64,000 nt of DNA from Sphingobacteriia bacterium RIFOXYC2_FULL_35_18 (GCA_001829005.1 MIAG01000013.1:36093-100092), one strand, 5' to 3'; shown: positions 45,088 to 54,219, counted from the stretch's first letter. Notes: generated from the letters alone by a model not told the origin. Translations and numbers: made by a program.

Positions 45088-45413
45088 TCAGCTGGCGAGA
45101 TTTTGAAAAAATAGATATTAGAACGGGTACCATCCTTGAAGCCAAGCCATTTCCTGAAGCTATTAAACCTGCTTATCAACTCATCATTGATTTTGGGGAA
45201 TTAGGCATTAAACAATCATCTGCACAAATCACTTTTCATTATACTACTGAAGAATTAATTGGCAAACAAATTATAGCAGTAGTCAATTTTCCTCCTAAAA
45301 AAATTGCCCATTTTTTTAGTGAATGCTTGGTCTTAGGAGTATATGATGAAAATAATCAAGTAATCTTATTACAACCAGATAAGGCTACGAGTAATGGATT
45401 TAAAATTGGATAA
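45084..45413 (+). CDS. csaA: CsaA-like tRNA-binding domain protein
   Basis: This 109-residue protein is an OB-fold tRNA-binding domain like CsaA: MISWRDFEKIDIRTGTILEAKPFPEAIKPAYQL begins it, and VNFPPKKIAHFFSECLVLGV is the usual second half. CsaA has chaperone activity and binds peptides and tRNA-like structures. It overlaps the upstream transglutaminase-like gene by four bases. The DNA alkyltransferase gene follows after 48 bases. Confidence 0.9.
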   Translation: MISWRDFEKIDIRTGTILEAKPFPEAIKPAYQLIIDFGELGIKQSSAQITFHYTTEELIGKQIIAVVNFPPKKIAHFFSECLVLGVYDENNQVILLQPDKATSNGFKIG

Positions 45414-45461
45414 TAAACCATTTAGTTCTGTATATTTATTCACGATATAAGGAACGGTTAA

Positions 45462-45959
45462 ATGGGCGAGCTACATTATACTTATTATGAAAGTCCTATT
45501 GGACTCTTACAAATTGGAGGCACCAATCATTATATTGGTGAATTAAGCTTTGTAGATAACAAAGATCAGTTTACCCATGGCGAACCAGGCATAACCGAAA
45601 TTATGCACCAGTGTACTGAACAGTTAATTGAATATTTTCACGGGAAAAGAAAACAATTTGATTTGCCCGTACACCAAGATGGCACCGATTTTCAAGTTAG
45701 GGTTTGGAATAAACTAATGGATATTGAATATGGAAAGACCATCAGTTATTTAGATTTGGCGAAAAGATTAGGAGATCCAAAAGTAATCAGGGCAGCAGCT
45801 ACCACAAATGGGAAAAATAAAATTGCTATCATTGTTCCTTGTCATAGGGTTATTGGGAGTGATCGTTCCTTAACGGGATATTCTGGAGGCATGTGGCGAA
45901 AAAAATGGTTATTACAACATGAATTTAAAATTGCCCATGGCGTACAAACCTTATTCTAA
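45462..45959 (+). CDS. ogt: Methylated-DNA-[protein]-cysteine S-methyltransferase
   Basis: The 165-residue protein moves O6-alkyl groups from guanine to its own cysteine. The active site IIVPCHRVIG has C127. The DNA-binding segment VIRAAATTNGKNK lies just before, and FQVRVWNKLMDIEYGKTISYLDLA matches the HTH-like domain. It is of Ogt type and lacks the N-terminal Ada domain. The stop overlaps the next gene by about 23 bases. Confidence 0.93.
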   Translation: MGELHYTYYESPIGLLQIGGTNHYIGELSFVDNKDQFTHGEPGITEIMHQCTEQLIEYFHGKRKQFDLPVHQDGTDFQVRVWNKLMDIEYGKTISYLDLAKRLGDPKVIRAAATTNGKNKIAIIVPCHRVIGSDRSLTGYSGGMWRKKWLLQHEFKIAHGVQTLF

Positions 45960-46806
45960 TTGGATAAAACTAGTTACAATCATTCTTTTTATGATTGCAA
46001 CTAATGCTGTAATTGCAGAACCTTCTCCCAATAGAGTCATCATTTTGGGCACCAAACACAACGGAAATAAACTGGTAACAGTTGGGAGTATGTTACAAAT
46101 AATCAAGCGAATTAATCCAGACATTATATTATTAGAGTTTGATTCTTCGGTTATTAAAAATTGTACCATAAATAAAGTGTGGGGGGCAAAAACAGCAGAA
46201 TTTTTAGGAGTCTGGAATAATCCCATTGAATACAGGGCTGCAAGAAAATTCAAAGAATTAAAAGATTCGGTTTGCCTGGCTCCCTTTGATATTTATATCC
46301 CCAATAGAAAAAATTATATTTCCTATACAAGGTTAATGGAAAAATCGCATCAAGAAACTTTATTGAGAGTGTACAACGAAGGACTTTTAAATGCAGGAGA
46401 TGCTGAAGACTTTACTAGTTATACCAATATCAACAATGCATTCTTAGGTTTATTAGATAGTTCCCTAGTAAGGATGAATAGCCCCAGCTTAACCGATACC
46501 ATCCAAACAATTATCTATAAAGAAAAACATGCAATAAGAAGAATAACCATGAACTATCCGTCATTACAACCTTTTAGTAACTGGTACAATGCTCATGTAG
46601 ATTTTTGGGACGAACGAAGCGATGCCATCAATAAAAAAATATGGAAAGAATTAAATGCCAATAGCAATAAAACCATATTAATTATAACAGGTTTATTACA
46701 CAAAAGTGATATTGAAAACTTTCTAAAAAGAAAAGAGTTAGCCAGCTTATGTACTTTGATTCCTTTACAAGAAGCACTACTTAACCCTCCTATTGCAGAT
46801 TTCTAA
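45937..46806 (+). CDS. Secreted protein of unknown function (TraB/ChaN-like feel)
   Basis: I do not recognise a firm family. From ATG 45937 (MAYKPYSNWIKLVTIILF) the 289-residue protein has an N-terminal hydrophobic segment that looks like a signal peptide ending near VIAEPS. The motif VIILGTKHNGN close to the mature N terminus and IIKRINPDIILLEFDSSVIKN recall TraB/ChaN-like proteins (ILGTxH-NG, PDxLxLE), but other motifs are unclear. The C-terminal TILIITGLLHKSDIENFL parallels the second conserved histidine region of that fold. An earlier ATG at 45919 is possible. It overlaps the alkyltransferase gene and ends 17 bases inside the convergent GSCFA gene. Confidence 0.6.
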   Translation: MAYKPYSNWIKLVTIILFMIATNAVIAEPSPNRVIILGTKHNGNKLVTVGSMLQIIKRINPDIILLEFDSSVIKNCTINKVWGAKTAEFLGVWNNPIEYRAARKFKELKDSVCLAPFDIYIPNRKNYISYTRLMEKSHQETLLRVYNEGLLNAGDAEDFTSYTNINNAFLGLLDSSLVRMNSPSLTDTIQTIIYKEKHAIRRITMNYPSLQPFSNWYNAHVDFWDERSDAINKKIWKELNANSNKTILIITGLLHKSDIENFLKRKELASLCTLIPLQEALLNPPIADF

Positions 46807-47797
46807 TTCCCGTATTAAAATAATTCAATTCTTCCTTTAAATCAATATGCGGATACTGCTCTATTAAGAGAGTTGTTTCATTTGCATACTTCTTTAAGAA
46901 CTGCTGGTGTTGATTGGTTGCAGGGTTAAATGGTTTGTGCTGATAAGCCAATTTAATTTCCTTTATTAATTTAAACAGCATGCTCGCATTGTTGTCTATA
47001 CAAGCATCTACAAATTTTTCCCAAACATATTGGGTAGCTTGATAATTGGGGTGTACCAAGTCTTCTGCATAAAAACGATAATCGCGTAAATCGTCAATTA
47101 CCAATTCATAAGCAGGAAAATAATAAGCAGCATCATTGTTCTTTGTTACATCATGAACTGCTTGAATTAATACTGCTTTACTTCTATTATTGTCTATAAC
47201 CCCTTCCCGCAAATGCCTCACAGGACTAATGGTAAAAATGATTTGCAAATGAGGATTAAATTCAAGCAAGCGATTAACCATTTGCTGCAGTATTTCTTGA
47301 GTTTGGGTTGCAGTAAGTAATTCTCTATTAAACCATGCAGCAGGAGCTTTATGATTATTAGCCGCAACTGATTTTACTATGCCATCTGCGACATCAGTTA
47401 ACCGATAAACCCATGCAGATCCTAAAGTAATCATGATATGGTTAGCCGTTTTCAAAAATCGAGCTGCAGTTGTTGTAGATGCATTTATTTTATCAACTGC
47501 TTCAGCAGGAGTTGTACCAGAGAATCGACTATGGTGTTTCCAGCTATGCCAGGTTTCATTTAATAAAAACAAATCGGACTCCACAATTTGTTTTTGATTG
47601 ATGTAACTATCAATTGCTTCTACAACACTTATTGGATTAAATAAAATTCCATTCGGATTTTCTAAAACCTGAAAACCATGACTCTTCAATAAGTTTCCAA
47701 TATTTTCAGTAAAACAAGATCCCATCATTACCACTTTATGGTAATGCATTAAAGGAGTAGGTATTTTTTGAATGGGGAATTCGTAATGAAACTTCAT
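46790..47797 (-). CDS. GSCFA domain protein
   Basis: The 335-residue protein has the family hallmark MMGSCFTENIGNLLKSHGF near residues 24-42, followed by NPNGILFNPISV. GSCFA is a Bacteroidota/alphaproteobacterial family of SGNH-hydrolase type: IMITLGSAWVY and IIFTISPVRHL fit blocks II and III, and FYAEDLVHPNYQATQYVWE holds the DxxH-like last block. No signal peptide is seen. Function is unknown, and hydrolase activity is inference. It lies seven bases after the HMG-CoA lyase gene. Confidence 0.88.
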   Translation of the reverse strand: MKFHYEFPIQKIPTPLMHYHKVVMMGSCFTENIGNLLKSHGFQVLENPNGILFNPISVVEAIDSYINQKQIVESDLFLLNETWHSWKHHSRFSGTTPAEAVDKINASTTTAARFLKTANHIMITLGSAWVYRLTDVADGIVKSVAANNHKAPAAWFNRELLTATQTQEILQQMVNRLLEFNPHLQIIFTISPVRHLREGVIDNNRSKAVLIQAVHDVTKNNDAAYYFPAYELVIDDLRDYRFYAEDLVHPNYQATQYVWEKFVDACIDNNASMLFKLIKEIKLAYQHKPFNPATNQHQQFLKKYANETTLLIEQYPHIDLKEELNYFNTGIRNLQ

Positions 47798-47804
47798 ATT
47801 AGCG

Positions 47805-48674
47805 CTATTGAAAAACAGTCGAAACCATATTGCTGCATTCCTGCAATTGAATTGTATTAATATGATTCAGTAACTGCTGTTGTTTCAAATACTGAATAAT
47901 ATTTTCGGTATCCATATTGCCAACTAAATCATCTTGTGCCATTGGGCAGCCACCAATGCCTTTTAAAGCCCCATCTATCCTATTACATCCAGCATTTATA
48001 GCAGCAGCTAACTTTGGTTCCCAATTAGCCGCACTTGCGTGTAAATGCACACCAAATTGAACTTGTGGATATTGAGGTATTAATATGGTTAATGCATCGG
48101 TTATTTGATCGGGGCTTGCTAAGCCTACGGTATCTGCTAATGAAATTGTTTTAATTCCTAATGCAGCCATTTCACCTGCCCATTTTAATAAAATAGCTTG
48201 ATTGTAAAGATCTCCATATGGATTTCCAAAACCCATACTCAAATAGATAACCAATTCTTTTTGGTGCGCCACACATAATGACTGAATTGCTTTAACCCTT
48301 TCAAAACTTTCTTCTAAAGTACTATTGGTATTTCTTAACTGAAAGCTGGGTGAAATTGAAAAAGGAAATCCTAAATAACTTATTTTTTCAAAAGCAACTG
48401 CTTCTTCTGCCCCTCGTTGATTAGCTACAATTACTAATAATTTGGTTGAACTATTGCTTAGGTCTAATGCATTAATAACTTCAGCAGTGTCTGCCATTTG
48501 TGGAATTGCTTTAGCTGAAACAAAACTTCCACAATCCAACACATCAAAACCAACTTTTAGCAATGCATTGAGATAGGTGATTTTTTTTTCGGTTGGTATG
48601 AAATTTTTCCAGCCCTGCATGGCATCCCTAGGACATTCTACCAAAATGATTTTATTTGTATTGCTCAGTTGCAT
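47805..48674 (-). CDS. Hydroxymethylglutaryl-CoA lyase
   Basis: This 289-residue protein of the HMGL-like TIM-barrel family begins with KIILVECPRDAMQGW, where ECPRD matches the ECPRD/EVGPRDG motif. It contains FDVLDCGSFVSAKAIPQMAD, SLADTVGLASPDQ, GVHLHAS (metal ligands) and GIGGCPMAQDDLVGN, the signature with the active cysteine. It cleaves HMG-CoA to acetoacetate and acetyl-CoA in leucine breakdown. It is coupled to rlmB by a four-base gap. The first motif lacks the usual EVGPRDG form, but the rest agrees. Confidence 0.85.
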   Translation of the reverse strand: MQLSNTNKIILVECPRDAMQGWKNFIPTEKKITYLNALLKVGFDVLDCGSFVSAKAIPQMADTAEVINALDLSNSSTKLLVIVANQRGAEEAVAFEKISYLGFPFSISPSFQLRNTNSTLEESFERVKAIQSLCVAHQKELVIYLSMGFGNPYGDLYNQAILLKWAGEMAALGIKTISLADTVGLASPDQITDALTILIPQYPQVQFGVHLHASAANWEPKLAAAINAGCNRIDGALKGIGGCPMAQDDLVGNMDTENIIQYLKQQQLLNHINTIQLQECSNMVSTVFQ

Positions 48675-48678
48675 GGTA

Positions 48679-49440
48679 TTAATTGGATACAGATTTTACT
48701 CCCATTCTTTGTTTCATGCCTTCGTACAAAATCATTCCTGTTGCCACAGAAACATTCAATGAATCAAATTTTGCTGCCATGGGTATTTTAAAAAATGCAT
48801 CTGCTGCTTTTGCCAAATAAGGTTGAACGCCTCTACCTTCATCGCCCATAATTACACAACATGGAATTGTATAGTCTAAATCGTAGACATTCTTTTCAGC
48901 CCTCATTTCACTGGTATAAACTGCAATTCCATTTAAGTGCAAATCGTCTACTGCTTTCAACAAACTACCCACTCTGCAAATATGAATTTTCTCTAACGCA
49001 CCTGCACTGCTTTTCATGGCTTCTTCATTTAATGCCCCTACACCTTTATCTGGAATGATGATTGCCTGCGCGCCACAGCATACAGCCGTTCTAGCAATTG
49101 CTCCAATATTTCTCACATCGGTTACTCCATCTAACATCAAAAACAAGGGTACGGTACCTTCAGATACTACATGATCTATTACTTGTTGTAAATCTAAGTA
49201 TTGAACCAATGCAACAATGGCAATCACACCTTGATGATTGGCCTTAGTTAGTCCATTCAATTTTTCTATAGGAACTAGTTGTATAGGAATATTGTGTTCA
49301 CGCGATAAAGTACGAATTTGGTGTACCACTTCTCCACTTGCGTTTTTCTGCAATAAAATTTTGTCGATGGCTTTGCCAGATTGTAAAGCTTCTACCAAGG
49401 GCTGACGGCCAATAATTAAGGATGTTTTTTTCAATGCCAT
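48679..49440 (-). CDS. rlmB: 23S rRNA 2'-O-methyltransferase (RlmB/TrmH family)
   Basis: The 253-residue protein has an L30e-like N-terminal substrate-binding domain (LIIGRQPLVEALQSGKAIDKILLQ) and a SpoU/TrmH knot domain with MLDGVTDVRNIGAIARTAVCCGAQAIIIP, VIMGDEGRGVQPYLAKAADAFFKIPM and SLNVSVATGMILYE. It methylates a ribose in 23S rRNA. ATG 49440 (MALKKTS) is preferred to the TTG at 49446, because a TACATTTG element ends three bases upstream; the transcript may be leaderless. It follows the NUDIX gene. Confidence 0.92.
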   Translation of the reverse strand: MALKKTSLIIGRQPLVEALQSGKAIDKILLQKNASGEVVHQIRTLSREHNIPIQLVPIEKLNGLTKANHQGVIAIVALVQYLDLQQVIDHVVSEGTVPLFLMLDGVTDVRNIGAIARTAVCCGAQAIIIPDKGVGALNEEAMKSSAGALEKIHICRVGSLLKAVDDLHLNGIAVYTSEMRAEKNVYDLDYTIPCCVIMGDEGRGVQPYLAKAADAFFKIPMAAKFDSLNVSVATGMILYEGMKQRMGVKSVSN

Positions 49441-49443
49441 CTG

Positions 49444-49451
49444 CAAATGTA
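49444..49451 (-). promoter_or_regulatory. -7 element (TACATTTG) for rlmB
   Basis: The minus strand shows an exact TAnnTTTG match whose end lies three bases from the rlmB ATG at 49440. It sits across the 3' end of the NUDIX gene, allowing separate transcription. Confidence 0.5.
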
Positions 49452-50009
49452 TTAATTCAATTTTCCCTGCAACAATAAGAGTTGAACTTTATATACTGCA
49501 GCTACAGTCATCGAGTCTGTAATGATGCCCTCGTCTACCATTTTAACCATTTCATCAAAAGGAATTTTCCTAACCACCAATTGTTCTGTTTCTTCAGGTT
49601 CTGCTTCACCTTGGTGTAATTTCCTGGCCAAGTAAATGATGGCTAATTCATCGCTTACCGAATTAGACAAATGCATCTGCATCAATTCAGTCCATTCCTC
49701 GGCAATAAGGCCAGTTTCCTCTAATAACTCACGCTTTGCGCTATCCAGCGGCTCAGATCCTACCAAACAACCGCCCTCAGGCATTTCCCAGCTATACGCA
49801 TTCAAAGTAAAGCGGTACTGACCTACTAAATAAGTATGGAGGTTCTCGTCTAATACAATAACGCCAACTGCAATATTTTTAAAATGAACTTTTCCGTAAA
49901 TTCCCTTACCTCCATTAGGATTGATAACATCATATTCGGTAAGTGCTATCCAAGGGTTATTGTAAATAAGTTTCTCGGCATTTATTTTCCAAGGGTTGGA
50001 TTCCATCAT
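49452..50009 (-). CDS. NUDIX hydrolase (ADP-ribose pyrophosphatase-like)
   Basis: The 185-residue protein contains a complete Nudix box, GGCLVGSEPLDSAKRELLEETGL (G-x5-E-x7-REUxEExGU), preceded by YSWEMPEG. The N-terminal strand and YLVGQYRFTLNAYSW match the ADP-ribose pyrophosphatase family. It hydrolyses nucleoside diphosphates linked to another moiety, and the precise substrate is unknown. It overlaps the upstream membrane protein gene by four bases (ATGA). Confidence 0.9.
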   Translation of the reverse strand: MMESNPWKINAEKLIYNNPWIALTEYDVINPNGGKGIYGKVHFKNIAVGVIVLDENLHTYLVGQYRFTLNAYSWEMPEGGCLVGSEPLDSAKRELLEETGLIAEEWTELMQMHLSNSVSDELAIIYLARKLHQGEAEPEETEQLVVRKIPFDEMVKMVDEGIITDSMTVAAVYKVQLLLLQGKLN

Positions 50010-50503
50010 TTGTTTTTATAAAAAAAGATAAATGGCATACTGATTACAATATACAGTATAACCACTAAGAGCAATAAAAATTTAGCTCCTGCACACCAAT
50101 TGGTTAACATTAATGTAAAGTCTGAAAAGCTACCAGCCAAACTGTCTAGCATTATTTTATTTTCTATTAAATCTAATACTCCAACCACATAAACCGCTTT
50201 AGACAAAGACTTTCCAGCATGCTTCATTGAAATACTCGTCCATGCTGCAGAACAAGCCAACGCTGCAGTTGAAAAAAACAATACATAAAAAGGAATGAAT
50301 ACAAAGTCAATATAAATATTGGCTTTTACGTCTGCATTGGACCAGCCAAACAAAACGGCATTCAATCTTTCGCCGGTATCGGCAAATTCTAAATCAATTA
50401 TACCTAATGGAGTGGCATCGGTTTTTAGGTTCGCACCTTGGATTTGTAGGATAAAGAAAAACAAGGCTGCCAGCGAACCAAATACGATTAGTCTGGTTTT
50501 CAT
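50006..50503 (-). CDS. Small integral membrane protein of unknown function
   Basis: I do not recognise a family. The 165-residue protein has four likely membrane segments: about 7-23, 65-87, 102-118 and 140-160. A periplasmic loop after the first segment carries GIIDLEFADTGERLNAVLFGWSNADVK, and a KNK tail ends the protein. The GIIDLEFA and LDLIEN segments could be conserved. It is the first gene of the minus-strand cluster that continues with NUDIX, rlmB, HMG-CoA lyase and GSCFA. Confidence 0.72.
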   Translation of the reverse strand: MKTRLIVFGSLAALFFFILQIQGANLKTDATPLGIIDLEFADTGERLNAVLFGWSNADVKANIYIDFVFIPFYVLFFSTAALACSAAWTSISMKHAGKSLSKAVYVVGVLDLIENKIMLDSLAGSFSDFTLMLTNWCAGAKFLLLLVVILYIVISMPFIFFYKNK

Positions 50504-50511
50504 TCCTTGAA

Positions 50512-50546
50512 TATAAAAAAAAAGGCTGTATTTACATACAGCCTTT
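50512..50546 (-). terminator. Rho-independent terminator of metK
   Basis: On the minus strand, the stem AAAGGCTGTA / TACAGCCTTT (ten perfect pairs, 6-base loop) is followed by nine T. It lies 30 bases after the metK stop and just upstream of the membrane protein start. Confidence 0.9.
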
Positions 50547-50576
50547 GACGATTTATTACTAAAAGTCTTTCTAAGA

Positions 50577-51830
50577 TTATTTCAACCCAAACGCTTTCTT
50601 CACTTTAGACACGTAGTCTAACTTCTCCCAAGTAAACAATTCCACTTTTACTTTCTTCTCTTTACCGTCTGGGGTTTTGAAGGTTTTGGTAACTACTTCA
50701 GACTTGCGACCCATATGACCATAGGCTGCAGTTTCACTGTAGATAGGGTTTCTCAGCTTTAAACGTTGCTCGATAAAGTAAGGACGCATATCGAATAAGC
50801 CTTCTACTATTTTAGCAATTTGACCATCGGTCAAGTTTACTTTAGCAGTACCGTAAGTGTTTACGTTGATAGAAGTAGGTTGTGCCACGCCAATCGCGTA
50901 AGACACTTGTACCAATATTTCGTCCGCCACACCAGCAGCTACCAAGTTCTTCGCAATATGACGCGTAGCATAAGCTGCAGAACGGTCTACCTTGCTTGGA
51001 TCCTTACCACTGAATGCACCACCACCATGGGCACCCTTACCACCATAGGTATCGACGATGATTTTACGGCCTGTTAAACCAGTGTCTCCATGAGGACCAC
51101 CAATTACAAACTTGCCGGTTGGGTTAATATGGTATTTGATGTCTTTGTTAAATAGCTTCGCATATTTCTTGTACTTCGCTTTTACTCTAGGAATCAAGAT
51201 CTCAATGATGTCTTTCTTAATCTTGGCCAACATCTTGGCTTCCGAATCAAAATCATCGTGCTGTGTAGATACTACAATCGCATCAATTCTTACGGGTTGA
51301 TTGTTGTCGTCGTATTCCAAAGTCACCTGGCTCTTGGCATCAGGTCTTAGGTATTTGATGGCTTTGTTCTCTCTTCTTAATGCAGCTAGTTCAATCAAGA
51401 TCTTGTGCGCTAGGTCTAGTGCCAATGGCATATAGTCTTCGGTTTCGTTGCTGGCATAACCAAACATCATTCCTTGGTCACCTGCACCCTGCTCTTCTTT
51501 CTTCTTCTTGTCTACCCCTTGGTTAATATCGGCACTCTGCTCATGAATAGCAGATAAAATACCACAGCTATTTGCTTCGAACATGTATTCGCTCTTGGTA
51601 TAACCAATCTTGCGAATTACCCCACGAGCAATCTCTTGAACATCTAAATAAGCTTTAGACTTTACTTCACCCGCTAATACCACCTGACCAGTGGTTACCA
51701 AGGTTTCGCAAGCCACTTTACTCTGTGGATCAAACGCTAAAAAATTGTCGATCAGCGCATCAGATATCTGATCCGCTACCTTGTCCGGATGTCCTTCAGA
51801 AACACTCTCAGAAGTAAATAAATAAGGCAT
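50577..51830 (-). CDS. metK: S-adenosylmethionine synthetase
   Basis: MetK makes S-adenosylmethionine from methionine and ATP. The 417-residue protein starts [25 protein letters not shown], the family N-terminal motif with a catalytic His, and has [12 protein letters not shown] (ATP binding), [26 protein letters not shown] and [19 protein letters not shown]. The length is slightly above E. coli MetK (384). No SAM riboswitch was recognised in the 30-base gap upstream. It follows the DUF4270 gene. Confidence 0.97.
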   Translation of the reverse strand: MPYLFTSESVSEGHPDKVADQISDALIDNFLAFDPQSKVACETLVTTGQVVLAGEVKSKAYLDVQEIARGVIRKIGYTKSEYMFEANSCGILSAIHEQSADINQGVDKKKKEEQGAGDQGMMFGYASNETEDYMPLALDLAHKILIELAALRRENKAIKYLRPDAKSQVTLEYDDNNQPVRIDAIVVSTQHDDFDSEAKMLAKIKKDIIEILIPRVKAKYKKYAKLFNKDIKYHINPTGKFVIGGPHGDTGLTGRKIIVDTYGGKGAHGGGAFSGKDPSKVDRSAAYATRHIAKNLVAAGVADEILVQVSYAIGVAQPTSINVNTYGTAKVNLTDGQIAKIVEGLFDMRPYFIEQRLKLRNPIYSETAAYGHMGRKSEVVTKTFKTPDGKEKKVKVELFTWEKLDYVSKVKKAFGLK

Positions 51831-51860
51831 TGAATATAGTTTTTAAATGGTTGTAGATGA

Positions 51861-53345
51861 TTAAAGTCTTGAATATACTAACCTTAAACGCATTCTAAAT
51901 CTGCTATGCGTTCCGCCACCCAATCTAACTCTACCATTGGCAACTTCATTACCAACAGCAGCATTGAGGTAATACATTTGAGAAACTAAGTTGTTGGGAT
52001 ATGGAGGAGTAAAGTTTAAAGAATCATTGGATGGTGCAGATAGTCTTAAAGTAAAAGATGAATCCTTTCTAGTAACAATTCCTTGAATATATCTGCTGAT
52101 AATGAAATTGTAAGCAGCTACTCTATCGTATCCGTTGACTGTTTTAAAGGTTCTAAATCCACCAAAATCAACCGTGTTTGGGCCTTGTGTACTCACTAAA
52201 TAATCGTTCGGAATATTCCGTTTTTGCTTTTTTGCAGAATCATAAGCACTTAACAATAATAAACGAGGAGCTTGAAAATAACGATCTAGTGTTAGGATGT
52301 TATTATCATCAGGAACCTGCTCGGCTACTAACTCAGCACGGTGAATAATACGATTACTTAAGCCTTGTAAATTGGGAATTCTAATTCGAACATAAGTACC
52401 TGGAAAGCTTTGCACATAAACCAATGAATCTGGTTTTGATGTGGTAGTGATATGGTTATTGATTTCTGCTCCAGCTGTATTTCTTACAATATAATTGGCA
52501 TAAGCACTTGCAGCAGAATTGAACTTAAAATAAGTAACCGAAGTATCTCTTACAGTAGCACCAGTACTGCTGGTATTATAATACAGAGCAAGCTTGGTAT
52601 TGGTATCTAATAAATTAATGTATAGCAATGCATTGGCTGGATTGGTCGATTGCACTTTAACCGAAAATCCTTTGAAGAAAGATTTAAATGTACTATCGTT
52701 TCTGTAGGCATTGGTTGAATCGTAATCTTTCAAAAATCTTCTTGCAACATCTAACCTTAGAGGGATTCTTATTTGATTGTTGCTATTTTCATATCGATTG
52801 TTAACAGAATCACCCAAGGTTCTTATATCAATAGTAGCGGTATTACCTAAATTCCCAATGGTATTTATAGGATACACCGAAGGATGGTTAACCGGATAAC
52901 TAGTAAATGGACTTAAAGGAGTTGCAGGACTAATCTCTTGTACATTTACCTGAAGCGGTTGGGTAGAGTCTCCATAAAATCCTTTGTAACTCAAAATCAA
53001 CACAGCAGAGTCTACGACTAAGCTATCTTTAGATCCTGGCACAGAAAAGGGATAGAAAGATGGATATAATTCGAAATTTAATTCAGCTGAAGTTCTTCCA
53101 AATAGTGGATCATTGGTAATAGCACCAATTACCATATTATCAGAATTGTATACCCTGGTAGTATCGGTTTCTTCAAAAGTATCAGTTTGTAATTCCATGA
53201 TGGTGTCAAAAGTATTCACGCCATCTACAATAGGAATTAGTCCACCACCTAATTCGGTGGTAGTAATTCTGGTACATGCTGCTGAAACAAACAAAATAAG
53301 TAAGAAAAAAATATGCGATAAACGCAGTCTAAAATTAGCTAACAT
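51861..53345 (-). CDS. DUF4270 family lipoprotein
   Basis: This 494-residue protein has a lipoprotein signal (MLANFRLRLSHIFFLLILFVSAAC, lipobox cysteine at about 24) followed by TRITTTELGGGLIPIVDGVNTFDT, the DUF4270 hallmark. The rest is beta-rich with repeated SLVYVQ/TYVRI type strands. It probably sits in the outer membrane. No catalytic motif is seen. It begins nine bases after the GT5-like gene, so the two are likely co-transcribed; this neighbourhood seems conserved in the phylum, but I cannot confirm that here. Confidence 0.85.
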   Translation of the reverse strand: MLANFRLRLSHIFFLLILFVSAACTRITTTELGGGLIPIVDGVNTFDTIMELQTDTFEETDTTRVYNSDNMVIGAITNDPLFGRTSAELNFELYPSFYPFSVPGSKDSLVVDSAVLILSYKGFYGDSTQPLQVNVQEISPATPLSPFTSYPVNHPSVYPINTIGNLGNTATIDIRTLGDSVNNRYENSNNQIRIPLRLDVARRFLKDYDSTNAYRNDSTFKSFFKGFSVKVQSTNPANALLYINLLDTNTKLALYYNTSSTGATVRDTSVTYFKFNSAASAYANYIVRNTAGAEINNHITTTSKPDSLVYVQSFPGTYVRIRIPNLQGLSNRIIHRAELVAEQVPDDNNILTLDRYFQAPRLLLLSAYDSAKKQKRNIPNDYLVSTQGPNTVDFGGFRTFKTVNGYDRVAAYNFIISRYIQGIVTRKDSSFTLRLSAPSNDSLNFTPPYPNNLVSQMYYLNAAVGNEVANGRVRLGGGTHSRFRMRLRLVYSRL

Positions 53346-53354
53346 GTTCTGGTT

Positions 53355-54173
53355 TTACTTACCCGCAAGGTCGTTGTACAATTCTAAATACTCTGTTAAA
53401 TCAGAATCCCATCCTTTAAATGGAACTACTTTTTTGCCCTTTACTTTAGAGAATTCATCAGTCAGTTTTTTATCAATAATGTCTGAACCAAATGAAATGG
53501 CATCTGCAAAATGAGCACCGCCTTTAAACATAGCTGTATTGTTGCTGTCTTTAAAAGCATCTAAGTCTTTGTCTTTTATATTTACATTGATTACAGCTCG
53601 CTTTAAGAAATCAGCACCAAGGCTTTCCTCAAAGGTATTTTGACCAATGGTAAATACTACTTTACTATTCCCAAAAACAGGCTCTTTTTTATAGGCGGTC
53701 TTAATATAAGCAGGAATTAATCCACTCATCCATCCACTGCAGTGAATAATATCAGGAGGCCATCCAAATTTTTTGACAGTTTCTAATGCCCCCTTACAAA
53801 AAAATACTGTTCTTAAATCGTTATCGTCGAACCAAGTTTCATTGTCGTCATGAAAAATTTGCTTTCGCTTGAAAAAGTCTTCATTTTCCAAAAAATAGAC
53901 TTGCAATCTTGCATTTGGTAAAGAAGCCACTTTAATTTGTAATGGATGATCATCGTTGTCGACGGTTACATTGATTCCAGACAATCTTACCACTTCGTGT
54001 AATCTATGTCTGCGCTCATTAATCACCCCAAAACGCGGCATGATGCATCTCACTTCTAAACCGCTGTCGTTGCTTTTAATAGCAAGTTTATTTATTACTT
54101 CTGCAAACTCCGTTAATTCCAAATACGGAGACATTTCAGTGGCAATAAATAATATCCTTTTCTTTGTAGACAT
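53355..54173 (-). CDS. Stand-alone GT5-type (glycogen synthase N-terminal) domain protein
   Basis: The 272-residue protein (ATG 54173, MSTKKRILFIATEMSPYLEL) resembles only the N-terminal half of glycogen synthases: KRILFIATEMSPYLELTEFAEVINKL replaces the KxGGLGDVVGALP motif, and GWPPDIIHCSGWMSGLIPAYI matches HxHDW/TALIPxYL. The KxGGLGDV nucleotide-binding lysine and glycines are missing and no C-terminal domain is present, so synthase activity is doubtful. It is followed by a DUF4270 lipoprotein gene. A TAACTTTG element lies 38 bases upstream. Function unknown. Confidence 0.78.
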   Translation of the reverse strand: MSTKKRILFIATEMSPYLELTEFAEVINKLAIKSNDSGLEVRCIMPRFGVINERRHRLHEVVRLSGINVTVDNDDHPLQIKVASLPNARLQVYFLENEDFFKRKQIFHDDNETWFDDNDLRTVFFCKGALETVKKFGWPPDIIHCSGWMSGLIPAYIKTAYKKEPVFGNSKVVFTIGQNTFEESLGADFLKRAVINVNIKDKDLDAFKDSNNTAMFKGGAHFADAISFGSDIIDKKLTDEFSKVKGKKVVPFKGWDSDLTEYLELYNDLAGK

Positions 54174-54211
54174 GAACACTTCTTTTTAGAACCTGACCCT
54201 GAATAAGTTTG

Positions 54212-54219
54212 CAAAGTTA
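54212..54219 (-). promoter_or_regulatory. -7 element (TAACTTTG) for the GT5-like gene
   Basis: An exact TAnnTTTG match on the minus strand, 38 bases upstream of ATG 54173. Confidence 0.5.

Noticed and set aside
53355..54173. GT5-like gene considered as a pseudogene fragment of glycogen synthase.
   Set aside because: The frame is intact with its own promoter element and an ordered neighbour; no remnant of the C-terminal domain follows.
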